Below the pieces are notes generated by a model that saw only the letters and a list, made by a program, of their open reading frames with translations, was not told the origin of the DNA and searched no databases. Both the position numbers and the translations under genes were made by a program. Of a stretch of 64,000 nucleotides of DNA, positions 11,316 through 21,324 are shown piece after piece. Positions within the stretch are counted from its first letter, which is position 1; each line of letters begins with the position of its first letter. Origin of the DNA: Triticum aestivum (lineage: Eukaryota > Streptophyta > Magnoliopsida > Poales > Poaceae); the NCBI RefSeq assembly GCF_018294505.1, contig NC_057796.1, positions 194,508,027-194,572,026 of the forward strand. The letters run 5' to 3'.

Positions 11316-12110
11316 TTAGAGAACCATTCGATGTATTGTGCATGATGAAGTATTATGGAGGACACGAACCATCTGAACATTTTGTGCAGTTCCACTAAAA
11401 TCAAGCTGAGCATCCCTGTGGATTTCGTATTTATATGCTGCCAGAAAACAAAGACACATCAGCACACACATGAATATTGGCCCCAGTGTCAACCCACCAA
11501 TCGGTGGACTAACAAACTGAAAGTACGGTAAACAGATTACCATACCCAGATGCCCCATCATTGTTGCTTAGAGTGACATTGACAGACTTGGAGTCCTGTC
11601 CTGGCTTCTTGGTACTTGTTTGGGCACTTGTTTGCCCAGTGTTCCTCCGAACCACAAGTAAAGCAGCCATCTCTCTTTTTGTCTTTCTTCTTAGCCTTCT
11701 TAATGGCCGACGCTGGTAGCACCATTCAAACATATAGTCCGGTGGCTCAAGGTGACGACGAATGATTAGAGAACCATTCGATGTATTGTGCATGATGAAG
11801 TATTATGGAGGACACAAACCATCTGGACATTTTGTGCAGTTCCACTAAAATCAAGCTGAGCATCCCTATGGATATCGTATTTATATGCTGCAAGAAAACA
11901 AAGACACAGCAGCACACACATTAATACTGGCCCAGTGTCAACCCACCAATCGGTGGACTAACAAACTGAAAGTACGGTAAACAGATTACCATACCGAGAT
12001 GCCCCATCATTGTTGCTTAGAATGACATTGACAGATTTGGAGTCCTGTCCTGGCTTCCTGTACTTGTTTGGGCACTTTTTGCCCAGTGCACTCCACGTGT
12101 TGTAGAGTTT
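11316..12110 (-). pseudogene. Duplicated copia gag/protease fragment
   Basis: On the minus strand, 11500-11710 encodes a CCHC zinc knuckle (CFTCGSEEHWANKC). It is followed after a short linker by the copia protease start, with DWWVDTGANIHVC and the DTG catalytic triad. A second, shorter copy of the same block lies at about 11734-12100, offset by about 450 bases. Both are joined on the 3' side to the 21-bp FSGTAQ motif of the cargo. Frames are shifted within each copy. This is a retrotransposon scrap that became part of the cargo and was then duplicated with it. Confidence 0.65.
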
Positions 12111-12440
12111 CCTATGCTCTCTGCAGACTAGTCATGTCACCAGCGTCTACTAATACTCTGTAAAGCTTCTCGATCATTCCTTGTGTAATGTAGCGCAAAC
12201 AGTGACTGCTTCTTTCTGCAAAGTGGTAAGACCAACTGGACCCACTAATGCAGCAGTTTGCCTTAGACACATTGGCTCCTTTTGTGCAGTTCAACTAAAA
12301 TCAAAGTCGGAATAAAACCGAGCTTTAATTTTGATATCCCTGTAAGCAACAAAAGGTATAAGGGAAACAATTACTGAGAAATAACGGTTGATGACTTGTA
12401 CTCCCAGAAGAAAAACATCTACTGATCTACCTTATCTTAA

Positions 12441-12740
12441 TGGGAAACAAAGCAGGAGAGTAGCAATTCTCAATCAGTGTGATTCATTCATATTAACTGA
12501 GACATTATCTTAACAATGCCTTGTTTCAACATGTATAAAGAACGACAAAGCAGAAAAGTATCATTCCTAAAACAATGCGACTGATTCATTTTAACAGAGA
12601 CATTATCTTAACAATACCTTGGTTAAACATGTAGAAAGAACTACAAAGCAGGATAGTACCATTTGTAAAACACTGTAACTGATATATAATAACAGAGACA
12701 TTATCTGAACAATACATTTCTTAAACATGTACTCCGGCCG
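12441..12740. repeat. 98-bp tandem repeat, three copies
   Basis: GACATTATCT recurs at 12501, 12599 and 12697, a period of 98 bases. Each unit also contains a TTAACAATRCCTTG block, AAACATGTA-AAAGAAC and CAAAGCAGRA. Further partial units occur near 13140 and 13690-13735. It lies between exon-like blocks of the cargo and would be intronic if those were transcribed. Confidence 0.75.
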
Positions 12741-12852
12741 ATCCCTAACAGAAATGGTACTCCCGCCGATCCCTAACAAGTGTTGCAGTTTTGAACTAAG
12801 ATTCAGTAGTTAATTCTGAGGAAAGTCGGTACTGACCTTTCAAGACCAAGAT

Positions 12853-12975
12853 TTGAAACAACTCGTGAGGAAGACCTCAGAGAGATCTCAACACATATAT
12901 GGAAATCCGGTCTCATTTTGTGCAGTTCCACCAAAATTAAGCGAAGCAAAATGTCGCAATAGCAACAAGTTGAAT
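12853..12975 (-). pseudogene. Exon-like block, degenerate copy
   Basis: Read on the minus strand, an acceptor (AAACAG) is followed by a segment encoding GISIQLVAIATF. A deletion then shifts the frame, and LNFGGTAQNETGFPYMC follows. It is a broken homologue of the open exon at 13424-13567, about 590 bases away. Function unknown. Confidence 0.45.
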
Positions 12976-13317
12976 AGATATCCCTGTTTTAACAGAGGCA
13001 AAAAAGGAATCAATTACTGGCCAATAAAGGAGGATGAAACATGCGGCCACAAAAATGGTAATCCCGCCAATCCCTAACAAGTGTTGCAGTTTTGAAATAA
13101 GATTCAGTAGTTAATTCTGAGAGTGGCATTGCTTAATTTTACCAGCGGCATTAGATTAACAAAAAGCATAAACAGTTCCAGGGGAGAGTGGGCGCAACAA
13201 CAACATGTGCTTCCATCTACTTATAAAGGGGGTGATGCAGAGTTTGTTGTAACAAAGCAACAAGCATAATGTCTGGGTTGGTCCCATTTTTGTTCACTAC
13301 TTAATGGGAAAAGACAG

Positions 13318-13859
13318 CAATACAATAGCTTCAATTCAACATTTATTTAAAACAGTACCAATACAAGTAGCACAGCATCTCAAAACACACTGCACGATCA
13401 TGTGGATGAAGGCAAGTACCAACCTGTCATGACGCACACAAGATCACGTACGAATCTGCCAACACGAATAGGAAATCCAATCTCGTTTTGTGCAGTTACT
13501 CTGAAATCAAGTAAAGTCGCCGGTGTGACATTTAAGTTTGCTATAGCAACAAGTTGAATAGATATCCCTGATTTAACAGAGGCAAAAAAGGAAACAATTA
13601 CTGCCAATAAAGGAGGATGAAACATGCGGCCACAAAAAGAAGCATCTACCTTATCTTGATGGAAAACAAAGTATAGGACAGTAGCATTTCTAAAACGGTT
13701 GCATTGATTCATATTAACAGAGAAATTCTCTTAAAATAGTTCAGTAGTTAATTCTGAGAGTGGCATTGCTTAAAATACAATAGCTTCAATTCAACATTTA
13801 TTTAAAACAGTACCAATACAAGTAGCACAACATCTCAAAACACACTGCACGATCATGTG
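13318..13859. repeat. Direct repeat of about 90 bp in the cargo
   Basis: The sequence ACAATAGCTTCAATTCAACA and the 70 bases after it occur at about 13321-13406 and again at about 13774-13859 with almost no differences. The preceding words AGTTCAGTAGTTAATTCTGA and GTGGCATTGCTTA are also shared with 13100 and 13740. It shows that the cargo grew by recent segmental duplication. Confidence 0.75.
13424..13567 (-). other. Open exon-like block of unknown gene
   Basis: On the minus strand this 144-base block starts after an AAATCAG acceptor and ends at a GACAG|GTTGGT donor. It is open throughout: two bases, 47 codons, then one base. It therefore starts and ends in the same phase and could be repeated without shifting the frame. 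Its translation begins ISIQLVAIANLNVT, contains LLDFRVTAQNEIGFP and ends LVCVMT. Related blocks lie at 12853, 15945, 17880 and 21480. I recognise no family. It may be a captured host exon or a chance frame in a repeat. Confidence 0.4.
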
Positions 13860-14278
13860 GATGGGACATGGGACATGCCAGCACCATGTGCGTCCACACG
13901 TATAAATGGGTGATGCAGAGTATGTAGCCAAGCAGCATATCTGCGTTGGTCCCATATTTGTTCTCTTTGAAACTTTTTCCGATGTGAGGGCAGCAAATCT
14001 AGTCCTGCACAAACTACCCGACCCCCCCAGTTTCTTTCCCTTTTCAACAAATGTGTGTACTGGGTTACCCCCTTTTTCCCTTTTCGACCAACAAAGCGGC
14101 TGGATAGCTAGTCTATACTACTTTCCCTCCCTCCTTTCCTCATTGAACCACGTCCTAGATTCATGCTCCACCCCACCGCACCCTTCTTTCCTCTTTGAAC
14201 CAAGACCTAGATTCGACTACAGAATTGAAAAAGATCAGCATGCAGCTAGACCAATGACGGTTTCAAAGAAACTTATAC

Positions 14279-14965
14279 CTTAGGGTCGTCGGGATGTGGC
14301 AAGGCGTGCGGCGGGAGGTCGGATCTGCCCACACTACGTACGACAGCGAGGAAGAAGGGGTCGGTGGCCTTCCCGCACAGGCGCTGGGTGAAAGAGAAAA
14401 GCGCAGCCGGCAGTGGATTGCCTCCCTCGCCGAAGGCGATAGAGTGAACGCTACACCTCCTCCCCGTCCCGGTGCGACGGGATCCGGACGCCTCCTTCGC
14501 CAGCTGTGAGGGGGGTGAGAGAGACAGAGGCCACAACGCAGTCTTGTTTAGATCTGGTGAAGAGGGTGAGAGACAGTGAATATAGCAAACCCTAGCAAAG
14601 GAACGCTGAGCCTCCAGCGTGTGTGTGTGTATATATATAGTGCGGCGAGAGTGTGGAGAGTGCAAACCCTAGTGAACAAGCGCTGAGGCTCCAGCTTATA
14701 TATATATACTGTAGTACGGACTGAGCTCCGGTGCCTTAACTGCACCTGCTTTTGGCTGTATGACAGGTGGGCCAGCCACATTTTGGGCCCACCTGTCATA
14801 AACCCAAAGGCAGGTGCACTAAAGTCAATGAAGTTGCGTCCATATAGTACTCGTGTATACGACTAATATATAGTGGAGTGGTTTTCTTATTCTCTCCATA
14901 ACAATCGTTTTAAATTGTGTAAGTACGAAACGAAACTCTTTATTTAACGTACCAGTGAAGAAAAC
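14279..14965 (-). pseudogene. Promoter and first-exon-like module, copy 1
   Basis: On the minus strand this copy shows, from right to left, a shared upstream block (14865-14965), a TATATATA stretch and a CT-rich leader. A GC-rich open segment follows, containing VGRSDLPPHALPHPDDPK, and it ends at the donor AAG|GTATAAG (exon end 14279). Diverged copies with the same order occur at 16463, 18109 and 21920. No protein family is recognised, and the four copies do not share one intact frame. Confidence 0.45.
14741..14819. repeat. Long imperfect hairpin
   Basis: Two arms of about 33 bases face each other around a loop of about 10 bases. The inner stem TATGACAGGTGGGCC is perfect over 15 bases; the outer part TGCACCTGC...TTTGG pairs with few mismatches. 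It lies just upstream (minus strand) of module copy 1 and resembles a snap-back MITE. Confidence 0.7.
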
Positions 14966-14970
14966 TACTA

Positions 14971-15131
14971 CTCCCTCTGTTCCTAAATATTTGTCTTTCT
15001 AGAGATTTCAACAAATGACTACATACGGAGCAAAATGAGTGAATCTACACTGTAAAAAATGTCTATATACATCCGTATGTGGTAGTCCATTGCAAACCAC
15101 TTGAAAGACAAATATTTAGGAACGGAGGGAG
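14971..15131. mobile_element. Stowaway MITE, 161 bp
   Basis: CTCCCTCTGTTCCTAAATAT at the left end and its inverted counterpart ATATTTAGGAACGGAGGGAG at the right end are the classic Triticeae Stowaway (Tc1/Mariner) termini. The element is flanked by TA at 14969-14970 and 15132-15133. Confidence 0.92.
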
Positions 15132-15940
15132 TACTTCCGATGAACTAACGATCCACGCGTCCTGGTCGCACTTCCTGTCCTTCACGTGCGGTACACTACC
15201 CTCCCTTAAGTGAACAACCACACATGCGCCAAATTATCGGAAACGTGTGAGAGTGTGTACAAATAAAGAATTTTAATTTCAATTATCGGAAAGGTTTGAG
15301 AGTATGTACAGTTTGCCCTCTCTAATAATTATGGTTTGTTGTGTTCGGCCTAAACTTGGTCAAACTTTACAAAGTTTGACTTCAGTCAAATCTAATATGC
15401 GGAGTAAATAAAAATGGAGGGCTACTACGTCCATCCGGGTTTTTAGTCCACACCATTTTTTTAATCAAAGTTAATAGCTGGACAAATAAAATTACAGGGG
15501 AGCTGGAGACAAAGTTGTGAGAAGGCTTAGAAATCAATACAAAACTTATGCTCTTAGTACCAACGTCGATCCTTCTTCGAGGAAACATTTGGTTCATAGC
15601 CAATTGTGTGATAAAATTGCACCAACGTGAAAGACGACTGCGTCTCCAACGCAACCAAGGTGAACTGACGAAGGATATCATCTTTGTGGGTAACAAGCAA
15701 AGAGCACTGATGGAAGACAGCTTGTTTTTCATTGAAAATCGATCAGCTTCACCAGCCGACGCAACCATGAGGCGCAACCATGAGCATCGATAGGTCATCG
15801 TGGTGATGCATCATCCATTTGGCATCAAGTTTGGGTGAGGCACCTATGAAGTTCGACAAATCCTCACTGTGGTCTGTTTCTTCTCAGTAGTCAAGCTCGA
15901 GGAAGGAAGAACCACGTGGCAGAGGACAGTGAGGCGGAAC
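15132..15940. other. CACTA cargo without recognised genes
   Basis: No gene, MITE or clear repeat was identified apart from AATTATCGGAAA...GTGTGAGAGTGTGTACA words that recur within the stretch. The open frames on both strands (15382-15798, 15548-15793) oppose each other and show no known domain. Confidence 0.3.
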
Positions 15941-15944
15941 AACA

Positions 15945-16870
15945 ATGGCCATCCAATTTTGTGCAGTTCCACTAAAATTGAGGAAGACATGCCCGGGTAT
16001 GGAGATACGCATCGCTGTTTCCAAAAATATAAAAAAGGGATATAGTGTTGTTACTTTGTTTTACAAGATTAACAACGACATCTCAATTGTCAATAAGAAT
16101 TATGAAAAGTACACCAACAAACAGAAGCATCATGATTATCTTGATGGGAACTAAACCAGGATACCCGAGAAAAAAAGCATTTCTTCATTTAACCAGTGAT
16201 AGTATTAGATTAGCAGCAGCAATAGGAGCATATGGACAATGACCGCACAACCACCATGTACTTTTTGTCGAAACAACATGTATACCTCCACCGAGGCATA
16301 AATCAGGACAACTTTTCGAGTGGCATTTCCTCTATAATAGTAGGTGATGTTGGACCAGCCGACGAACCCTAGCTACTATACATGGGGAGCTGGGGAGTAG
16401 TCGCATAGAAGAAAACCCGCATGCAGCGACCTGGGGAGCTGGACCAGTACAAGAAGTTATACCTCAGGTGGGCGAGATGTCGCTTAGGCGGGCGGGCGGA
16501 TCTGCCCACACGACGACAGCGAACAAGGGCGTGGAGGACCTTCGTCCGCGCCAGCGCCGGCTCCGAGAGGACGGTGCGCATCGGCTTCCTCCATCGCCGA
16601 CGGCGACAACGTCAACGCTGCACCTCCTCACCTCCCGCAGCGGACGGGATTCGGCCGGATCTGTGACCACCGGTGAGGAGAGAGATAGTGTGGACACTGT
16701 CATCTTGTTTTGATATGGAGAGGGTGAGAGAGCGAGACGCGAGAAACTCTATCAAACAAGAGGCTATAATGGAGTAAAACAATCTCTCCATAGCAGTGGT
16801 TTTAAATAGAATACGCGCGTTCCCGGAAAAAAGAAACGAAAACTGGCGGACAATTTTTTAACGTACCAAG
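15945..16870 (-). pseudogene. Gene-like module, copy 2
   Basis: Right to left on the minus strand: an upstream block shared with copy 1 (16772-16870); a GC-rich first-exon-like segment with an ATG in fair context, near 16594, opening MEEADAHRPLGAG; a donor GAG|GTATAAC with the exon end at 16463. About 400 bases later comes an acceptor GGAAACAG at about 16020, opening a block that reads RISIPGHVFLNFSGTAQN. The second block is homologous to the exon at 13424. No known family; the frames of the two blocks have not been shown to join. Confidence 0.45.
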
Positions 16871-17879
16871 AAAGAAAACTCGATCAAAAACACGCCCCCG
16901 CTTCCAGGTCGCGAGAGTCGTCGCGCACACACACATAGACATAGACATGCATATCCGTGTTTACGTAAAATTCCATTTCCATCTCCATCTCCAATCATAT
17001 TTGTCCAACTGGCACATTATTTACGTTGTTAATTATATACGCGGCAATATTAACGTACAACATCTCTTGTTTGCGGGCGTCCGGACCGCTGCCACGGCCG
17101 CTCCTGACCAACCCGAACCCTCTTCATCACCCGCGCGTGCTTCCCGCCCGAAACGGTCAGTGCCGCATTCATGCCCGGCCAGAGCGGACGCGACCTCTCA
17201 CTGGCGCCGGCATTGAAGCGGCGCGCCGGCCGAGAGAGCGTCGCCCGCGCCGCTTCCTGGTGCACGCGACTGCTCCGCGTTCAAAGGTCGCAATAGCCGG
17301 CCACAACATGCATGTAAAAAGTTCTTGGGAGTCCGTGCTACAGCTAGCTGTCCTCCCCCAACTCGTCAATCTCTTCCAGTAGTACTAGTACTCCATGGCG
17401 CGATCCATCGACAAGCAGGCGGGAAAGTTATCGTATACTCGGTTTGCGGTGAGTGGCATGCCGAGCGACCGTGTGGGGTCGAGCCGTGGAGGAGGGTGAG
17501 ACACGAACGCGACAGACGTGATTTAAACGTTGGTTTTGCTCGATGGCGCGATCCAACGAAACGAAACGTTGGTTTCTCTCCGTTTCCATTTTTTCTCCGG
17601 AAAAACGGAAACTTTCCACTCCATTTTCATTCCTACTCCAAGGTTGCCCCGTTACAACATTCCATCAAATACAAAGGAAAACTAACACGCATGCTGATGC
17701 ATCTCAATGATTCACAGATCATAGCCAATATTTACTTCACAACTAAAGACAAAAGTTGTGAGAGCGTGTACGAAAGAAAAACTACTGATGGGGTCACTAC
17801 GACTTAAACCCTAAACCCTAAACAGGATTTAATTTCCTGGCCAGGTAGAACCTGTCGAAGGAAAGACGGCTGGCACCCT
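16871..17879. other. CACTA cargo, GC-rich stretch and telo-box
   Basis: 17080-17290 is GC- and CpG-rich without a recognisable protein. 17575-17620 holds an imperfect GTTTCC/GGAAAC inverted repeat. 17806-17823 reads AAACCCTAAACCCTAAAC, two and a half units of the plant telomere repeat, at the upstream side of nothing obvious. No gene called. Confidence 0.4.
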
Positions 17880-18440
17880 CGGATCATACGATGCTTTTGT
17901 GCAGTTCCACTAAAATCGAGCTGAGCATCCCTGATGGCAAAGATATTGAAGAAGTGTGATTAGAATAATAGTACTGGCACTAGTTCATGAGACATAAACT
18001 CATCACAAGTAGAAGCCGGTAGAAGTAGAGAAAGATCGACATGGAGATGGAGCTACGTGGGGAGCTGCGGCAGTGGAGCAAGCCGGCTCCAAAAGGAAGA
18101 TGGACTACCTGGGACGTCGGGCTGTAGCTAGAAGGGCGGTTGGGACGCGGCATCGGCCCATACCGCGGTGACCCCCGATTGGGACGCACCGACTGTGGAT
18201 TTTCTCCCTCGCCGATGTCGACCGCGTCTACGCAGAACATTGTTCCCTTCCCCCAGCTGCGGGATCAGGCCGGATATGTGACCAGCGGTGTGGCCACCGT
18301 CGTTCTATGCTTGTGAAGAGAGCAACCCAAGCAAGCAGGCTTGTAGCTTAGGCTCCTGCTAGTGTATATATAGTGGTTTTCTTTTTCTCTCCATATCAAC
18401 CATTTTATATTGCGTACGTGTCATTGAAGAGTGAAATGAT
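17880..18440 (-). pseudogene. Gene-like module, copy 3
   Basis: Minus strand, right to left: a shared upstream block with TATATATA (18360-18440), a GC-rich first-exon-like segment ending at the donor CCCAG|GTAGTC (exon end 18109), then the acceptor GCCATCAG (about 17937) and a short block reading DAQLDFSGTAQKHRM. A donor-like CGACAG|GTTCTA follows near 17854. This is the shortest copy and the two parts are only about 170 bases apart. Confidence 0.45.
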
Positions 18441-18784
18441 GGTTGCTTCTTCCGACTAACTTACTGTGTGATTTGACTGCTCCTTTAGTGGCCCCTACAC
18501 GTACTCCCCCTACGTGTATGCAACAGTCACACGTACACATGGACGCAAAAACGCGCGCGACGCCCTAATGCATGCATGTCCGAGCACACGACGGAACACA
18601 CACGGTCACGCTCAAGTGCTCAACCTACACGTGCATGCACACACATACTCAGCCAGGGTGAGCTAGTGACCGTATAAACACCGGAAAATGTATATATTGA
18701 GCGCAATGAGCGTATTATGAAGTCCACTGACCGTATTTTTACAAATATACAGTGACAGACAGTGTATTTATCTCGTTTGAAATT

Positions 18785-19166
18785 AAGCCATATTAACCGG
18801 AGAGGAGGCAGTATGGACTAGCATTACTTTGCTGTGTCCCGTCAACTTGCCGAACGAGGAGAAGCTTGCAGGACGGGAGAAGCTTGCGCGCGGTGGCTCG
18901 CAGGACAAGGAGAAACTTTTGACTAATGCAAGCTCTCCTTCGCTCAGGCGGTGGACGTGCAACAGTTAATTCGGTGTCAGATTGCCAGAAGCATACACTA
19001 TACTAGTACTATTATTGTTGCACTTCCCGAAGAGGCGAACAGCCAAGCGCAAAGTTTACTAGTACTAGTACTACTACTATAGTCTATAGAGGTATGTACT
19101 ATACTAGTACTAGGAACCGGATGGAGGAGCGTCTGCACTCTTATTATATTTTTAAAATGTGATAAA
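18785..19166. repeat. Direct repeat, left copy
   Basis: This 380-base block is repeated at 19536-19880, with shared landmarks AAGCCATATTAACCGG, AACGAGGAGAAGCTTGCAGG, TCGGTGTCAGATTGCCAGA and AGGCGAA-AGCCAAGCGCAA. Divergence is clearly higher than for the 90-bp repeat at 13318. A LINE fragment separates the copies. Confidence 0.75.
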
Positions 19167-19535
19167 GCAATCTTCAACACATTTGGTTCTCTTCGAGGGT
19201 TCTCGCATGTGATAATGGAAGTTGATTGCATGGAACACTCGCCACAATTCTCGCTTAATTCTGGCTCATATCCTGTTACAAATAGGAGCGCTCGGTAATA
19301 TTTCCTCTTTTTTTGTTATTCAGCATGTAAACAGGTCAGCAAACCTTGCGGCGCATCTTTGTGCGAACCGTGCTTGCTGCACTTTGAATGTGGCCGAGAG
19401 CTGGCTTGATGAAACACCTCGCTTCCTACTTCTTTTTTTGCGGGGTACCTCGCTTCCTAGTGACCAGTGTCTTGGCTGATCGTCCTAAGAATGCTTATAT
19501 ATGAATAAAGCTCTCTCATTTACCCGCAAAAAAGA
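19167..19535 (+). mobile_element. LINE 3' fragment with RNase H-like end
   Basis: The + strand encodes the C-terminal part of the RNase H-like domain common at the end of plant LINE ORF2, with WNTRHNSR, FFVIQHVNRSANLAAHLC and AESWLDETP. A frameshift occurs near 19215. After the stop come ATATATGAATAAAGCTCTC and a short tail TTTACCCGCAAAAAA. It is strongly 5'-truncated and sits between two copies of a 380-base direct repeat. Confidence 0.75.
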
Positions 19536-19880
19536 TTAAGCCATATTAACCGGAAAGGAGGGAGTATGGACTAGCACTACTTGTTGGTGTGTCCCGTCAA
19601 CTCGCAGAACGAGGAGAAGCTTGCAGGACAAGGTGAAGCTCGCTTACGCCTTTTGACTAATGCAACGTACCCTCGCCCAGGCGGTGGACATGCATCAGTT
19701 CATTCGGTGTCAGATTGCCAGAGGCATACACTGTAGTACCGAACATGCGGAGTACCATCATTGTTCGACTTCACGAAGAGGCGAAGAGCCAAGCGCAAGG
19801 TTTAGTAGTACGAGTAGTACTACTACTAGAACCGCATGGTGGAGCCTCTGTACTCTTATTTTTTTAATCTCTGATAAAGT
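19536..19880. repeat. Direct repeat, right copy
   Basis: Second copy of the block at 18785-19166. It follows the LINE tail directly. Neither copy has a coding frame that I recognise. Confidence 0.75.
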
Positions 19881-20644
19881 ACACATTTATTCCGGAGAAG
19901 GGCGGAAAACGGCAGCCCAACATGTAATGATGATATCGATCAACCATGCTCGAATATATCTTGGCCTCCGTGCGAGCCCGTCTGTGTGTTCTCGCTCCTC
20001 GTCTCTCTCAAGGAACGGCGGGTTGGCCATTTTGCCGTCAATTGAGATCGGTTTGCTCACACTCCGGTCCCACATGTCAGTGATATGCCAAGAGGAGGTG
20101 CGTTGACCGACTGGCCATACGCGTACTTGGTTTTGCACCTTCATACTACTCCTCCCTCCGTCACAGTTTACAGGGCGCGCTTCATTATGATGCATTTCTC
20201 TCAATGCATTTCCACCACCAGAGAGACTTTAGACGCGTTTGGTTTAATGCTCAATTAATTAGGGCGTGGTAACCGCAATTTTCTCTCGATGTAGTACTAC
20301 GGAGTGGAGTAAGTGCATGCATGTGTGTACCCGGGGTGGAAGCACTGCATGCATGTGTGTACGCATTATTTCCTCTAGTAATAGACGCCGTGCTATAACT
20401 ACCAATGCTATTTTTCAGGCCGATCGCTAGTCGCCTTGGTCCCAGAGATTTTCTCTTTTTCTGAAGCGCGCTCTATAAACAGTGACGGATGGAGTAGTAT
20501 GAGCGGATTCAAAGAAGAGCGTATTGATGGTTGCTTCTTCCGAGCAACTTACAGTGGGAAAGGTGGGGCTTATGATTTGACTGCTCATTACTCACTATTA
20601 ATGCGGCGCAACGACCGGTCTGAGTCTCCCATGCGGCTGTGCAC
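19881..20644. other. CACTA cargo, no gene recognised
   Basis: A half MITE-like CTCCTCCCTCCGTCACAG end is at 20149, and TGCATGCATGTGTGTAC occurs twice (20313, 20348). No gene is supported. Confidence 0.35.
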
Positions 20645-20950
20645 TACCCCCTCGGTTCTTAAATATACTCCGGAGTATTTGTCTTTCTAGAGATTTCAAC
20701 GAGTGACTACTCAAATATTTGTCTTTTTAGAGATTCAAATGGACTACTACATACGGATGTATATAGACATATTTTAGAGTGTAGATTCACTCATTTTGCT
20801 CCGTATGTAGTCACTTGTTGAAATCTCTAGAAAGACAAATATTTAGGAACGGAGGGAGTACACATACGAAGCAAAATGAGTGAATCTACACTCTAAAATA
20901 TGCCCATTTGAAATTTGTAAAAAGACAAATATTTAGGAACGAAGGAGTAT
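20645..20950. mobile_element. Stowaway MITEs, overlapping or nested
   Basis: Stowaway-type ends TTTGTCTTTCTAGAGATTTC and ATTTAGGAACGGAGGGAGTA enclose about 215 bases. A second right end, AAATATTTAGGAACGAAGGAGTA, follows 90 bases later, and a second left internal piece (TCAAATATTTGTCTTTTTAG) lies inside. This indicates one Stowaway inserted into, or recombined with, another of the same family as 14971-15131. Confidence 0.8.
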
Positions 20951-21324
20951 AATTTTGTGCATGGCACATGGACCCGGATGCCGAAGAGGCTTCTGGCAAT
21001 GCTATCAAGCTTCCAGCATTTGTTTACATAATTGACGTACTATACAAATAATTTTCCAGCGACATGAAATTGTACAATGGTGTGAGCTTTCAGCTTTTGT
21101 TTCGTGTGTCTTGCCATCGATGCTCTTTCGGAAACAATAAAAAACTAACTTCCTTGCTAATCAGAGCTAATATTTACATCACAACTGAAGACAAAGTTGT
21201 GAGAAGGTGTTAAATTAAAATTGATCCATGCTTTCATTGGCAGCAACGTCCCCCCAGCTCTGTCTAAATCAACAAGGCATGTTGGGAAAAAAGTAGCTGT
21301 CTGGAGCATGCAACATTCCGATCA

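Noticed and set aside
14617..14640. GT/TA microsatellite
   Set aside because: Short simple repeat without further context; not listed as a feature of its own.
17806..17823. Telomere-type repeat as an interstitial telomere
   Set aside because: Only two and a half CCCTAAA units; this is within what is expected for a telo-box or chance.
19660..20106. 148-codon + strand ORF as a gene
   Set aside because: It starts inside the right copy of a 380-bp direct repeat, has no recognisable domain and is opposed by another frame; not supported.
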